Shown piece after piece: positions 18,256 to 27,632 of a DNA stretch of 64,000 nt (within the stretch, counting starts at the first letter, position 1; each line of letters starts with the position of its first letter). The position numbers and the translations under genes are program-made. Origin of the DNA: Methylococcaceae bacterium (lineage in GTDB: Bacteria; Pseudomonadota; Gammaproteobacteria; Methylococcales; Methylomonadaceae); assembly GCA_006844705.1 (NCBI GenBank), contig SPJS01000067.1:41511-105510 (forward strand). Reading direction: 5' to 3'. The notes below the pieces were generated by a model that worked only from the letters and a program-made list of their open reading frames with translations, was not told the origin of the DNA and searched no databases.

Positions 18256-19161
18256 ATGATGAAAATGCTGGCTGGCTTTATCATGAAAGGACGCATCACA
18301 GCCGTTCTGTTTGCGTCTGTGCTGGCATTGTTATCGCTGAAAGTTCCCCCCTTCAGTATTTTTAGTTCGGCCACTATTGCGTTGGTTACGTTACGACGCG
18401 GATGGCTGGAAGGTTTGTATGTGATGGGGATAGCCAGCCTTTCATCAGGAACGGTTGGCGCTTTTCAGTTCGACAATTTTCAGTTTGTCCTGCTCTATAG
18501 CATCGTGCTGTGGGTACCTGTCTGGTTTTTTTCCGTCATTTTGCGGGAGGGTAGACAGCTGGTATTGACCATCCAGATGGCTGCGATTATAGGGATGCTG
18601 GGGGTGCTTGGGTTTTACCTTCTTCATCCAGATCCGGCTCAAATGTGGTTACAGTTAATGACCCAATTGATGCAAAACATTAGTGAGGCAATGAATGTTC
18701 CATTTGAGCAGCAGGCTGAAAGTTTGGCACAGCGAGCCAGGCTAATGACCGGTGTGGTTGCGGGTGCAATGGTATTCAGCATGTTGTTTGGTTTGTTTCT
18801 AGGGCGTTGGTGGCAGGCATTACTGTATAACCCAGGAGGCTTTCGCAGCGAATTTCTTGCGATTAAAAGCAGTCCGCTGATGTCATATGCAGCCTTGTTG
18901 GTGGTATCAGTTGCGGTGTTGATGAAAGAGCAGGCTGCTGGAGAAATAGCGGGTAATTTAATGGTGTTGTTTTTTGCTTTATATAGCATTGTCGGGACGG
19001 CAGTGGCTCATGTAGTATTTTCAAGTATGAAAAACAGCAAAATTACAATTCCTTTTTTATATATTACTCTGCTATTGGTTCCTCAAGTGATGATTGCTAT
19101 TGCGGTATTCGGCTTTGCTGATACCTGGATAAACCTGCGTGACAGAATTGAAAATAGATAG
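18256..19161 (+). CDS. DUF2232-type polytopic membrane protein
   Basis: A 301-residue integral membrane protein with about eight hydrophobic helices and no soluble domain. Gammaproteobacteria commonly carry a DUF2232 (YybS-like) protein exactly between rpsR and rplI, and this fits in place, size and hydrophobicity. Its molecular role is unknown. It begins 18 bp after rpsR with two successive ATG codons; I use the first. Confidence 0.8.
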   Translation: MMKMLAGFIMKGRITAVLFASVLALLSLKVPPFSIFSSATIALVTLRRGWLEGLYVMGIASLSSGTVGAFQFDNFQFVLLYSIVLWVPVWFFSVILREGRQLVLTIQMAAIIGMLGVLGFYLLHPDPAQMWLQLMTQLMQNISEAMNVPFEQQAESLAQRARLMTGVVAGAMVFSMLFGLFLGRWWQALLYNPGGFRSEFLAIKSSPLMSYAALLVVSVAVLMKEQAAGEIAGNLMVLFFALYSIVGTAVAHVVFSSMKNSKITIPFLYITLLLVPQVMIAIAVFGFADTWINLRDRIENR

Positions 19162-19201
19162 TATCAGTTAACGAAAAGATTTGAATAAGAGGTGAATTAA
19201 G

Positions 19202-19648
19202 ATGGAAGTCATACTTCTGGAGAAAATAGCTAATCTGGGAAACCTGGGTGACAAGGTTTCAATCAAGCCAGGTTTTGGACGTAATTTTTTAATTCCACAA
19301 GGCAAGGCGATTGCTGCAACAGCAGAGAAAATCAAGGAATTTGAAGCGCGCCGTGCCGAATTGGAAAAAATTGCTGGAGATAAACTGGCCGCTGCAGAAG
19401 CACGTGCCGAAGTGATTGGCAAGCTGGAAATCGAAATTGTAAATAAAGCAGGTGAGGAAGGCAAGTTGTTTGGTTCAGTTGGAACTCAGACAATTGCTGA
19501 AGCAATCACTGCGGCTGGCGTACCGGTTGAAAAACATGAAGTTCGCCTGCCTGAAGGTGTCATTCGTCATATTGGTGATTATGAGATCGATATCGATCTG
19601 CATTCGGATGTGGTTGTAAAAGTGCCTGTGGCCGTTATTGCGGAATAA
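19202..19648 (+). CDS. rplI: Ribosomal protein L9
   Basis: A 148-residue elongated 50S protein. The N-terminal domain starts [13 protein letters not shown] and has [17 protein letters not shown]; a long central helix connects to the C-terminal rRNA-binding domain. Length matches E. coli L9 (149). An AGGTGA ribosome site precedes it. hldD begins 3 bp later. Confidence 0.98.
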   Translation: MEVILLEKIANLGNLGDKVSIKPGFGRNFLIPQGKAIAATAEKIKEFEARRAELEKIAGDKLAAAEARAEVIGKLEIEIVNKAGEEGKLFGSVGTQTIAEAITAAGVPVEKHEVRLPEGVIRHIGDYEIDIDLHSDVVVKVPVAVIAE

Positions 19649-19651
19649 GGC

Positions 19652-20596
19652 ATGATCATCGTAACAGGCGGCGCCGGATTCATTGGTAGCAATCTGGTCG
19701 TTGGCTTAAACAAGCGCGGTTACGATGATATTCTGGTGGTCGATAATCTGACCAACGGGGTGAAATATAAAAACCTGGTTGATTGTCGGATTATGGACTA
19801 TCTGGACAAGGACAGTTTTCTGCAAAAAATTCGCAATGATGAATTCAAGGCAGAAAAGATTCATGCCGTTTTTCATCAGGGTGCCTGTTCCACTACGACG
19901 GAATGGGATGGTCGCTATATGATGGAAAACAATTATGAATACAGCAAATTGCTTTTTCATTATTGCCAGCAACATAAAATTCCCTTCATCTACGCATCCA
20001 GTGCGGCCGTCTATGGTGGCAAAGAGAGATTCAAGGAAGGTCTTGAATTTGAAGCCCCCTTGAATGTGTACGGATATTCGAAATTCCAGTTTGATCAATA
20101 CATAAGACGTTTCGAAGACAAATTGTGCGGTCAGGTCGTGGGGTTACGCTACTTTAATGTGTATGGTCCACGTGAAGAGCACAAGGGCAGTATGGCCAGT
20201 GTCGCCTTTCATTTGAATAATCAGTTAAAAGCATCGGATTCTGTTCGCTTGTTTGAAGGCTGTGATGGATATGGTAATGGTGAACAACGACGCGATTTCG
20301 TTTATGTGAATGATGTGGTTGCGTTGAATTTATGGTTTTTTGATCATCCTGAAGTATCTGGAATATTCAATGCCGGCACGGGCAAATCACAGCCGTTTAA
20401 TGATGTGGCGAATGCAGTCGTTGCCTATCATCAAAGAGGCAAGATAGAATACATTCCCTTTCCGGATCATTTGCAAGGCTGTTATCAGAGTTATACGGAA
20501 GCAAATCTGGAAAAATTGCGTTCTGTCGGTTGTGATCATCTCTTCAAAACTGTGGAAGAAGGCGTCAAATTATATATGGAATGGCTTAACCGGTAG
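19652..20596 (+). CDS. hldD: ADP-L-glycero-D-manno-heptose-6-epimerase
   Basis: Makes the ADP-L,D-heptose used for the LPS inner core. An extended SDR protein of 314 residues with the NAD motif GGAGFIGSN at 6-14, the ASSAAVYGG segment and the catalytic Y-x-x-x-K in [21 protein letters not shown] is also typical. It lies directly behind rplI and 26 bp before waaA, so two LPS-core genes are adjacent. Confidence 0.95.
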   Translation: MIIVTGGAGFIGSNLVVGLNKRGYDDILVVDNLTNGVKYKNLVDCRIMDYLDKDSFLQKIRNDEFKAEKIHAVFHQGACSTTTEWDGRYMMENNYEYSKLLFHYCQQHKIPFIYASSAAVYGGKERFKEGLEFEAPLNVYGYSKFQFDQYIRRFEDKLCGQVVGLRYFNVYGPREEHKGSMASVAFHLNNQLKASDSVRLFEGCDGYGNGEQRRDFVYVNDVVALNLWFFDHPEVSGIFNAGTGKSQPFNDVANAVVAYHQRGKIEYIPFPDHLQGCYQSYTEANLEKLRSVGCDHLFKTVEEGVKLYMEWLNR

Positions 20597-20622
20597 TGTT
20601 ATCCATATGAGTTGAAACCAAA

Positions 20623-21915
20623 ATGCGCCTGCTTTATACAACATTGTTCACGCTGTTATTGCCACTGGTTATTCTTCGATTATATTGGCGGGGCGTGAAA
20701 GCACCGGCTTATCGCCAGCGCTGGCTTGAGCGACTGGGATGGTATTCTGAAAAGCCCGAATTGGGGGCAGTCTGGGTACATGCGGTATCCGTCGGCGAAG
20801 TTGAAGCGGCCATTCCCTTGATCAACAATCTTCTTGAACAATATCCGCAACAGCCGGTGTTGGTCACCACAACCACGCCTACTGGTTCAGCCAGAGTGCA
20901 GGCGTTGTTGGGTGATAAAGTTCAACATGTCTATTTTCCGTATGATCTGCCTTGGGTCGTTTCGCGCACACTAGAGCGATTCAAACCGGCGATGCTGGTG
21001 GTTATGGAGAAGGAAATCTGGCCAAATCTATATGCAACATGCAAGACCCAAAATATCCCTGTATTTATTGTGAATGCGCGTTTATCTGTCAAGTCTGGCA
21101 AACTTTATAAAATGATTACCCCTTTGATTAAGCCAGTGCTGGAAAATGTCAATGCGGTGCTTGCGCAGACAGAAGAGGATGCACAGCGGTTTGTTGAGTT
21201 GGGTGCGCCGCAAAATGAAACCCATGTCACCGGCAATATTAAATTTGATATAAATATTGATGAGGCCAGCCTGCAGGAAGGCATGTTATTAAAACGAACA
21301 TTGTTTCCCGGTCGGTTTGTGCTGATTGCAGCAAGTACCCATGAAGGGGAAGAAGACATCTTTTTAAACCTGTATGCGCAATTAAAACAACACATTCCGG
21401 AATTGATTCTATTACTGGTTCCGCGTCATCCGGAGCGTTTTGCCGCGGTGATTGATCTGGCTAAGGAAAACCAGCTCAAGGTTGTTAACCGCACGGGAGA
21501 TGATTTCTGCAAGAATGAAACAGACGTGTATATTGCAGATACCATGGGCGAATTGAAAATGTTTTATGCGGCAGCTGATCTGGCTTTTGTTGGAGGCAGT
21601 CTGGTACCGGTCGGCGGGCATAATATTCTGGAACCATTGGCGATCGGAGTGCCTGTCATGTTTGGCCCACATATGCATAATTTTCAGGAAATATCTGACT
21701 TGGCATTGTCCGAGAATATTGCGGTGCAATGTACTGATAACGCGCAAATTGTTGAGCGGGTTATAGACTTGTACCAACAGGAGGCCACTCGTCTGGAGAT
21801 GGTGCAGCATGGCCATGCCTTTATTCAACAAAACCAGGGCGTGACAGAAATGATTTTTGATTATCTGGATAATTTTGATCGCTTTGTCGCTGACAAGGTC
21901 AGGCGAGCGGTATAA
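20623..21915 (+). CDS. waaA: 3-deoxy-D-manno-octulosonic-acid (Kdo) transferase
   Basis: Adds Kdo to lipid IVA at the inner membrane. It is a 430-residue GT-B enzyme with an N-terminal membrane anchor (about 1-18). The HAVSVGEVEAAIPL segment contains the catalytic Glu, VMEKEIWPNL follows, and the C-terminal GGSLVPVGGHNILEPLA binds CMP-Kdo. Length is normal. It follows hldD and ends 22 bp before the convergent comF. Confidence 0.95.
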   Translation: MRLLYTTLFTLLLPLVILRLYWRGVKAPAYRQRWLERLGWYSEKPELGAVWVHAVSVGEVEAAIPLINNLLEQYPQQPVLVTTTTPTGSARVQALLGDKVQHVYFPYDLPWVVSRTLERFKPAMLVVMEKEIWPNLYATCKTQNIPVFIVNARLSVKSGKLYKMITPLIKPVLENVNAVLAQTEEDAQRFVELGAPQNETHVTGNIKFDINIDEASLQEGMLLKRTLFPGRFVLIAASTHEGEEDIFLNLYAQLKQHIPELILLLVPRHPERFAAVIDLAKENQLKVVNRTGDDFCKNETDVYIADTMGELKMFYAAADLAFVGGSLVPVGGHNILEPLAIGVPVMFGPHMHNFQEISDLALSENIAVQCTDNAQIVERVIDLYQQEATRLEMVQHGHAFIQQNQGVTEMIFDYLDNFDRFVADKVRRAV

Positions 21916-21937
21916 ATCAGATCCGTCTCAGGCCAAG

Positions 21938-22636
21938 TTAGGCGCGGGCGCAAACCCAGACATCAACACGTTTTACCCCACTTTGCTTAACAGCGCTGGC
22001 CAGTTCATTAACGGTAGAACCCGTTGTCATCACGTCATCAATCAAGACGATATGCTGTAATGCGCTCGGTTTAACGGTGAATGCCTGACGCAGATTTTTT
22101 CTGCGATCACTGGCTGACAGCGAGCTTTGCTGTTGCGTATTCTTTTGTCGCCTGCACAGTCCCGTATTCAACGGTATCCCGATGAGGGATGACAGGTCAC
22201 GTGCAATTTCCAATGATTGATTAAAGCCGCGTTCTCTTAATCTGGCAGGATGAAGCGGTACTGGTACCAGACATTCCGGTGGAGAAGCAATATTGCACAC
22301 ATAGGGTGCCAGCAACATGGCAAGCAGGCGAGAGTTTTTATATTGCTTGCCAAATTTTAATGCCGTGATTAGATGTGCCATCGGTTGCACATAATGATAG
22401 GGGGCAATCACCTGGTCAAATTGTGGCGGGCGCTGAAGGCAGCGGCCACAGCGTTGCAAATGATTGGCTTCATCTTCAAATGCTTCATGACAAACGTCGC
22501 AATGCCAAAAATTGCGTGATAACTCATCAAAACAGGGCTGGCACAAGTCCATTTCATTACATCCTTTCCCATCGCACAAGATACAACTAGGCGGAAACAA
22601 AGAGTGCTGTATAATATTAAGCCAGTTGTTAACCAT
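21938..22636 (-). CDS. comF: ComF family phosphoribosyltransferase-like protein
   Basis: A 232-residue member of the ComF/GntX family linked to DNA uptake and use of DNA as nutrient. An N-terminal four-cysteine zinc site (CILCDGKGC, CQPC, CDVC, CGRC) leads into a PRTase domain ending with the PRPP-binding loop VLIDDVMTTGSTVNE. Its start codon (22634-22636) lies inside the BirA-type operator that also faces bioB, as in many gammaproteobacteria where comF/bioH or comF/bioB are neighbours. Confidence 0.92.
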   Translation of the reverse strand: MVNNWLNIIQHSLFPPSCILCDGKGCNEMDLCQPCFDELSRNFWHCDVCHEAFEDEANHLQRCGRCLQRPPQFDQVIAPYHYVQPMAHLITALKFGKQYKNSRLLAMLLAPYVCNIASPPECLVPVPLHPARLRERGFNQSLEIARDLSSLIGIPLNTGLCRRQKNTQQQSSLSASDRRKNLRQAFTVKPSALQHIVLIDDVMTTGSTVNELASAVKQSGVKRVDVWVCARA

Positions 22637-22658
22637 TTTTACTATTCAAGGTTGACAA
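22626..22658. promoter_or_regulatory. BirA (biotin repressor) operator
   Basis: An inverted repeat TTGTTAACC-N15-GGTTGACAA. The established BirA consensus is TTGTAAACC-N15-GGTTTACAA, so each arm differs at one position and the spacer length is exact. It sits directly upstream of the biotin operon, covers the bioB -35 box and overlaps the comF start codon. Known biology predicts repression of bioB by biotinyl-AMP-loaded BirA. Confidence 0.82.
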
Positions 22659-22679
22659 GTTTTATTTTCAATTTACATT
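22652..22679 (+). promoter_or_regulatory. Sigma70-type promoter of the biotin operon
   Basis: A perfect -35 TTGACA lies inside the right arm of the BirA operator, followed after 16 bp by a -10-like TACATT. The overlap explains how BirA could block RNA polymerase. A GAGGAG ribosome site precedes bioB. Confidence 0.65.
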
Positions 22680-22719
22680 GCTGTTAGTTTGGCAGAAAAA
22701 TCAGCTCGAGGAGTAACAA

Positions 22720-23712
22720 ATGTCGGTATCTCAGGAGAATTTTAACCCTCCCCTAAGTCTGCGTCATGACTGGTTATTGCAGGAAGTGGAAGCATTGCTG
22801 CAAATGCCGTTTAATGATCTGGTATTCAAGGCACAGACAGTTCACCGGCAATATTTTGACCCGAATGAAATTCAGGTGAGCAGTCTGTTAAGTATTAAAA
22901 CAGGCTCGTGCAGTGAAGATTGTGGCTATTGTCCGCAAAGCGCCCGCTACAATACCGAGCTGGAACCTGAAGCATTGATGCCGATTGATGAAGTGTTGGA
23001 TGCGGCAAAAAAAGCAAAGCAGCAGGGGGCCAGTCGATTCTGCATGGGGGCGGCATGGCGCCAACCTAAAGACCGCGATATACAACGCGTAGTAGACATG
23101 ATTGAAGGTGTTAAAGCGATGGGTATGGAAACCTGTGCCACGCTGGGCATGTTGACCGATGAGCAAACCCGCAAACTGAAAGACGGTGGCCTGGATTATT
23201 ACAATCATAATCTTGATACCTCGGAAGAATTTTATTCCGAAGTCATCACTACGCGCACGTATCAGGATCGGCTGGATACGCTGGCCAGAGTCAGAGATGC
23301 CGGCATTAATGTGTGTTGTGGTGGCATTGTAGGCATGGGTGAATCACAAGCCGATCGAGCAAAATTGTTGCTAGAACTGGCTAACCTGCCCAAGCATCCG
23401 GAAAGTGTGCCGATCAATATGCTGGTGCAGGTGGAAGGCACTCCGTTAATGGGGACGGAGCAACTGGACCCTCTCCAGTTTGTCAGAACCATTGCCGTGG
23501 CCAGAATTATGATGCCGGCATCCAGAGTACGTTTGTCTGCTGGCAGAAATGCAATGAGTGATGAGATGCAGGCCTTATGCTTTTTGGCTGGTGCCAATTC
23601 GATTTTTTATGGTGAAAAATTGTTGACGACAGATAATCCGGTTGCGGTTAAGGATCGGCAACTGTTTGACAAACTGGGTGTGGCGATGACCGGGTCGCCG
23701 TATGCCGACTGA
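22720..23712 (+). CDS. bioB: Biotin synthase
   Basis: Radical-SAM enzyme inserting sulfur into dethiobiotin. The radical-SAM cluster is CSEDCGYC (CX3CX2C) near residue 65, and the protein shows [12 protein letters not shown] and the late [14 protein letters not shown] segment. The 330 residues match the family. First gene of bioB-F-H-C-D behind the BirA operator; bioF follows after 15 bp. Confidence 0.97.
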   Translation: MSVSQENFNPPLSLRHDWLLQEVEALLQMPFNDLVFKAQTVHRQYFDPNEIQVSSLLSIKTGSCSEDCGYCPQSARYNTELEPEALMPIDEVLDAAKKAKQQGASRFCMGAAWRQPKDRDIQRVVDMIEGVKAMGMETCATLGMLTDEQTRKLKDGGLDYYNHNLDTSEEFYSEVITTRTYQDRLDTLARVRDAGINVCCGGIVGMGESQADRAKLLLELANLPKHPESVPINMLVQVEGTPLMGTEQLDPLQFVRTIAVARIMMPASRVRLSAGRNAMSDEMQALCFLAGANSIFYGEKLLTTDNPVAVKDRQLFDKLGVAMTGSPYAD

Positions 23713-23727
23713 CCAATTAGTGCACGC

Positions 23728-24879
23728 GTGGATTCTGGTTTTTCGGCGACGCTGGAGCAGCTGAAACAGCAGGGCTTGTATCGTTCACGGACACGGATCG
23801 AGTCGTCTGGGGAGGGCGTTGAGCTGCTCGTCGATGGCAAAAAGCTGGTAAATTTCTGTAGCAATGACTATCTGGGACTGGCTGCACATCCGGACATTAT
23901 CAAAGCTTGTCAGCAGGGGTGTGATCAGTATGGTGTAGGCAGTGGTTCGGCACATTTGATTTGCGGCCACAGCAAGCCGCATCATCAATTGGAGGAAGAG
24001 CTGGCCGAGTTTGTCGGTGCTAGCAGGGCCTTGCTGTTCTCCACCGGCTACATGGCCAACATGGGGGTGATAGCGGCGTTAATGGCGCATGCTGATTGTC
24101 TGTATGAAGACAGATTGAATCACGCGTCCCTGCTGGATGGTGCCTTGTTGTCGCGAGCCCGTTTTAAACGCTACCGGCACGCGGATACTTCTCATTTACA
24201 CCAATTGCTGGCTACAGCAGACTCAAAAGGAATGGTGGTGACAGACAGTGTTTTCAGCATGGATGGGGATATCGCACCATTACCGCAACTGGTTGAGCAG
24301 ACCCGGCAGCATAATACCTTATTGATGGTTGATGATGCTCATGGGCTGGGGGTGTTGGGAGAGAATGGCAGAGGTGCGCTGGAACACTTCGGACTGGATC
24401 AGCACGACGTGCCGGTGTATATGGCTACGCTTGGCAAGGCGCTGGGGGTATTTGGCGCTTTTGTTGCAGGCTCGGACGAACTGATTGAATTGTTGATTCA
24501 AAAGGCGCGCACTTACATTTTTACCACGGCAATGCCGCCGGCCATGGCCGAAGCAACCCGGGCCAGCTTGAAGATTATCCAGCAGGAGAGCTGGCGCAGA
24601 GACAAGCTGAACATGCTGGTCGATCATTTTAGAGATACGGCTGCAGAACTCGAATTGCCACTGATGGATTCAATAACGCCTATCCAGCCTTTACTGGTGG
24701 GGGATGCGCAGCTGGCGATGAGACTCAGTCAAAAGTTAAAAGAACAGGGCTTTTTTGTCAGCGCAATTCGTCCGCCTACAGTGCCGCAAGGCGAATCACG
24801 GTTGCGTTTCACGCTGTCTGCACATCATGAAACAGCGCACATTGATGCGTTGTTATCGACTGTTGCGAAATTATTGTAA
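23728..24879 (+). CDS. bioF: 8-amino-7-oxononanoate synthase
   Basis: PLP enzyme condensing pimeloyl-ACP with L-alanine. Shows FCSNDYLGLAAHP, DDAHGLGVLGENGRG and the PLP-lysine motif TLGKALGVFG; 383 residues, as usual. I use the GTG at 23728 because no ATG lies between the bioB stop and the conserved N-terminus. Its stop shares one base with the bioH start. Confidence 0.95.
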   Translation: MDSGFSATLEQLKQQGLYRSRTRIESSGEGVELLVDGKKLVNFCSNDYLGLAAHPDIIKACQQGCDQYGVGSGSAHLICGHSKPHHQLEEELAEFVGASRALLFSTGYMANMGVIAALMAHADCLYEDRLNHASLLDGALLSRARFKRYRHADTSHLHQLLATADSKGMVVTDSVFSMDGDIAPLPQLVEQTRQHNTLLMVDDAHGLGVLGENGRGALEHFGLDQHDVPVYMATLGKALGVFGAFVAGSDELIELLIQKARTYIFTTAMPPAMAEATRASLKIIQQESWRRDKLNMLVDHFRDTAAELELPLMDSITPIQPLLVGDAQLAMRLSQKLKEQGFFVSAIRPPTVPQGESRLRFTLSAHHETAHIDALLSTVAKLL

Positions 24880-25652
24880 TGCCCTTAAAAATAAAGCCAT
24901 TGGGAGAGGCAACGCTTCCTGTCCTGGTGTTGTTGCATGGTTGGGGTATGCATACAGCTGTCTGGGGGGCATTTGCCAAAGCACTGGCAAAATATTTTCA
25001 TGTGTTATGTATTGACTTGCCCGGTCATGGGCAAAGTGCAGATGTTCAGGCGACCACTCTCGCCGATGTAGTGGATGCAATTGCTGGTCACTTACCTAAA
25101 GGCAAGATTCATATGCTGGGTTGGTCATACGGCGGGGTGGTCGCTGTCGAATATGCGCAACGCTATCCTGAGCAATGTGCGTCATTATTTCTGCTGGGTT
25201 TCAATCCCTGTTTTGTGCAAACGGTTGACTGGCCTGGTGCTGATTTGAAGACCTTGCGAGCATTTGAAAAAAGTCTTGAGAAGAATGTAGCGATCACGCT
25301 GAAGCGGTTTGCTGCATTAGTGTGTCTGGGTGGGCAGGATGAAAAGCAAATGGCCAGACAGCTGTGGCAATTGTTGTGCCTTGAAGCAATACCCACTGCA
25401 GAAACATTGCAGCAGCATTTGGCGCTACTGATCCAAAGCGATGTGAGATCGACATTACAAAAACTGAGCGTACCTGCAAGTTTACTTTTTTTTGCAAAAG
25501 ATCAGCTGGTGCCAGTGCAATGTAGTGCATATGTGAATGCATTGAATCCGCAGCTGAATATTCAGCAACTGGGAGGTGCCGGGCATTATCCTTTTTTGAC
25601 GCATAAGGAAAAAATCATAGGCATCATCAGGGACAGGGTGAGTAATGAATAA
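24879..25652 (+). CDS. bioH: Pimeloyl-ACP methyl ester esterase BioH
   Basis: Alpha/beta hydrolase that removes the methyl group placed by BioC, ending pimeloyl-ACP assembly. Visible: the oxyanion-region LLHGWGMH, nucleophile Ser in LGWSYGG, the acid in AKDQLVPV and the His in GAGHYPFL. 257 residues, matching E. coli BioH. It is translationally coupled to bioF (TAATG) and overlaps bioC by 8 bp. Confidence 0.94.
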   Translation: MPLKIKPLGEATLPVLVLLHGWGMHTAVWGAFAKALAKYFHVLCIDLPGHGQSADVQATTLADVVDAIAGHLPKGKIHMLGWSYGGVVAVEYAQRYPEQCASLFLLGFNPCFVQTVDWPGADLKTLRAFEKSLEKNVAITLKRFAALVCLGGQDEKQMARQLWQLLCLEAIPTAETLQQHLALLIQSDVRSTLQKLSVPASLLFFAKDQLVPVQCSAYVNALNPQLNIQQLGGAGHYPFLTHKEKIIGIIRDRVSNE

Positions 25653-26427
25653 CACGGTCGAAAAATCTCAGGTTAAAAAATCATTTTCAGCCTCCAGCCA
25701 GTATTACGACCAGGTGGCAGGGTTACAGCGTGATGTTGCCAGAAGATTGATGAATGTCATTGCTGAAGATGTTTTTCAACCCGAACGAATCCTGGAGATC
25801 GGTTGTGGTACCGGGTTTTTTAGTGGTTTGTTGTTGGGTCTGGAGGGGGCTCGTTCTCTGACCGTTCTGGATATAGCACAACCAATGGTCGTTGAAGCCC
25901 GTCGCCAACATCAGTCATCTTGCAGTTATGTATGTGCTGATGCAGAGGCATTACCTTTTCAGGCGGGCGCGTTTGACGCGGCCTATTCCAGTCTTGCTCT
26001 GCAGTGGTGTCCAAATATCAGGCATGTGTTTGGAGATTGTTATCAGCTGTTGAGAGAACATGGGCGGCTATGTTTCAGCACATTTGGCCCCGCCACGTTA
26101 CAGGAGTTGAAATCGGCCTGGAGAAAAGTGGATGATTTTAGTCATGTGAACGATTTTTTATCAGCCGATGAATTGCAAAGCGAAATAAGGCAAGCTGGGT
26201 TTTCGTCAATCAAGGTTAAAGAGCAAATGATTGAGACCGTATATCCCGATGTAATGAACTTGATGCAGGAGTTGAAGGGGCTGGGAGCACATAATGTTAC
26301 CCGTTCAAGAAAACGGGGGTTGACGACCCGCAGGCAATTGCGGGCAATGATGAATGCTTATGCAGAACAGTCAAATCCAACGCTTAGGGCAAGCTATCAG
26401 ATATATTATATTACGGCGTGCAAATAA
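25645..26427 (+). CDS. bioC: Malonyl-ACP O-methyltransferase BioC
   Basis: SAM-dependent methyltransferase that starts pimeloyl synthesis by masking malonyl-ACP. Class I motif ILEIGCGTGFFSGLLL near residue 50, followed by DIAQPMVVEARRQ and the A-Y-S-S-L-A-L-Q-W-C segment typical of BioC. 260 residues. Overlaps both bioH and bioD by a few bases. Confidence 0.94.
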   Translation: MNNTVEKSQVKKSFSASSQYYDQVAGLQRDVARRLMNVIAEDVFQPERILEIGCGTGFFSGLLLGLEGARSLTVLDIAQPMVVEARRQHQSSCSYVCADAEALPFQAGAFDAAYSSLALQWCPNIRHVFGDCYQLLREHGRLCFSTFGPATLQELKSAWRKVDDFSHVNDFLSADELQSEIRQAGFSSIKVKEQMIETVYPDVMNLMQELKGLGAHNVTRSRKRGLTTRRQLRAMMNAYAEQSNPTLRASYQIYYITACK

Positions 26428-27104
26428 TGAATAAAGAGGGCTTTTTTATCACGGGGACGGATACCGGGGTAGGTAAAACCTGGGTAACAGCTTCATTGCT
26501 TTACCATCTGCGCCAGACAGGGCTTGATGTCGCCGGGTTAAAACCGGTAGCGGCAGGATGCAAGTGGCTGGAAGGGCAATGGAAAAATGAAGATGCCTTG
26601 TTGTTACAAAAGCACTCATCCCTCGTGATGCCCTATGGCGTGCTTAATCCTTATGCTTTCAGGGATCCGGCATCACCTCATGTGGCCTGTGGCGGACAGA
26701 ATGTTGATCTGCAGGTAATTCAGAAGTCTGTAGATAAAGTGAGTTCTTCGACAGATATAGTTTTGGTTGAGGGCGCTGGGGGGTGGTTTTCTCCATTGGA
26801 TGAAAATATCAAAAATCAGGAGCTTGCTGAATTTTTGTCTTTGCCAGTGGTTTTAGTGGTCGGGCTACGATTAGGATGTATTAATCAGGCGTTATTGACA
26901 GTGGCTGCGCTAAAGCAGTCTTCCTGCCGCTGTCTGGGTTGGGTCGCAGTGACTATTGATGATGAAATGGTGTTCAAAAAGGAAAATGTCAGTTATCTTC
27001 AACACGCAATTCCTTTCCCTTTATTGGCAGAGATTCCTTATTTGCCAAATATAAATGTGGAGGCTGTGAGTAAATATTCTTGTCATATAGTGGATGTTTT
27101 TTGA
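26427..27104 (+). CDS. bioD: Dethiobiotin synthetase
   Basis: ATP-dependent closure of the ureido ring of dethiobiotin. P-loop GTDTGVGKTW near residue 9, then LKPVAAGC and VEGAGGWFSPL. I start at the ATG 26427, which overlaps the bioC stop, rather than an in-frame GTG at 26418, because the family begins just before F-I-T-G-T-D. 225 residues. Last gene of the operon; bioA is not present in the window. Confidence 0.94.
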   Translation: MNKEGFFITGTDTGVGKTWVTASLLYHLRQTGLDVAGLKPVAAGCKWLEGQWKNEDALLLQKHSSLVMPYGVLNPYAFRDPASPHVACGGQNVDLQVIQKSVDKVSSSTDIVLVEGAGGWFSPLDENIKNQELAEFLSLPVVLVVGLRLGCINQALLTVAALKQSSCRCLGWVAVTIDDEMVFKKENVSYLQHAIPFPLLAEIPYLPNINVEAVSKYSCHIVDVF

Positions 27105-27141
27105 TATAGGTCAAAAGTCGTTTTCAGATTATCGCCATAAT
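27101..27141 (+). promoter_or_regulatory. FNR/CRP-type site and -10 box upstream of bacteriohemerythrin
   Basis: TTGAT-ATAG-GTCAA at 27101-27114 differs from the FNR consensus (TTGAT-N4-ATCAA) at one base. A -10-like CATAAT follows at 27136-27141. If transcription starts about 7 bp after the -10 box, the site is centred near -41, the standard position of an FNR-activated (class II) promoter. The site overlaps the bioD stop codon. No convincing -35 box is present, consistent with activator dependence. Confidence 0.6.
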
Positions 27142-27176
27142 CGAACGTTCCAAAAATAAAAACATAGGAAAAAAAT

Positions 27177-27572
27177 ATGGCATTAATAACCTGGACTGAA
27201 GAACAATATGGCACTAATGTCGGATTTGCTGACAGCGAACATCAAGAGTTGTTTGGCTTGTTGAACACGCTTTATGATGAAGCGACGGGCGGTGCTGATC
27301 GTTCGCAAATTGGCGCGTCTCTGGATGCGTTGATCGCTTTCGTGGTTGATCATTTTGCCCATGAAGAGAAAGAAATGCAGGCGGCCGGATACGACGGATA
27401 CGCGAGTCACAAAGCCGAACATGAAGCGTTGATTGGTATCTGTGCTGATTTACAAAAAAAATTCCACGCAGGTGAGGCTGATGTGACGGATGAAGTCGGG
27501 CAGATGGTTAAAGGATGGCTGGACCAACATATTCCGACTTTTGATAAGGGTTACGCGGCAGTTTTGAGTTAA
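27177..27572 (+). CDS. Bacteriohemerythrin (O2-binding di-iron protein)
   Basis: A single-domain 131-residue hemerythrin. Iron ligands are visible in order: His in DSEHQELF, the H-x-x-x-E set in DHFAHEEKEM, His residues in SHKAEHEAL and the terminal H-x-x-x-x-D in LDQHIPTFD. Such proteins bind oxygen reversibly and are proposed to store or deliver it to oxidases. Its position between an FNR-type promoter and the cytochrome oxidase operon fits that idea. Monocistronic, closed by a strong terminator. Confidence 0.93.
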   Translation: MALITWTEEQYGTNVGFADSEHQELFGLLNTLYDEATGGADRSQIGASLDALIAFVVDHFAHEEKEMQAAGYDGYASHKAEHEALIGICADLQKKFHAGEADVTDEVGQMVKGWLDQHIPTFDKGYAAVLS

Positions 27573-27599
27573 TACGCGATTAATATTTTTACAAAAAAA

Positions 27600-27632
27600 G
27601 ACCTGGGCAAGAATTTACCCGGGTCTTTTTTT
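27600..27632 (+). terminator. Rho-independent terminator after bacteriohemerythrin
   Basis: An 8-bp G+C-rich stem (GACCTGGG with CCCGGGTC, one G-U pair) and a 10-nt loop are followed by seven T and preceded by an A-run. Confidence 0.9.
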
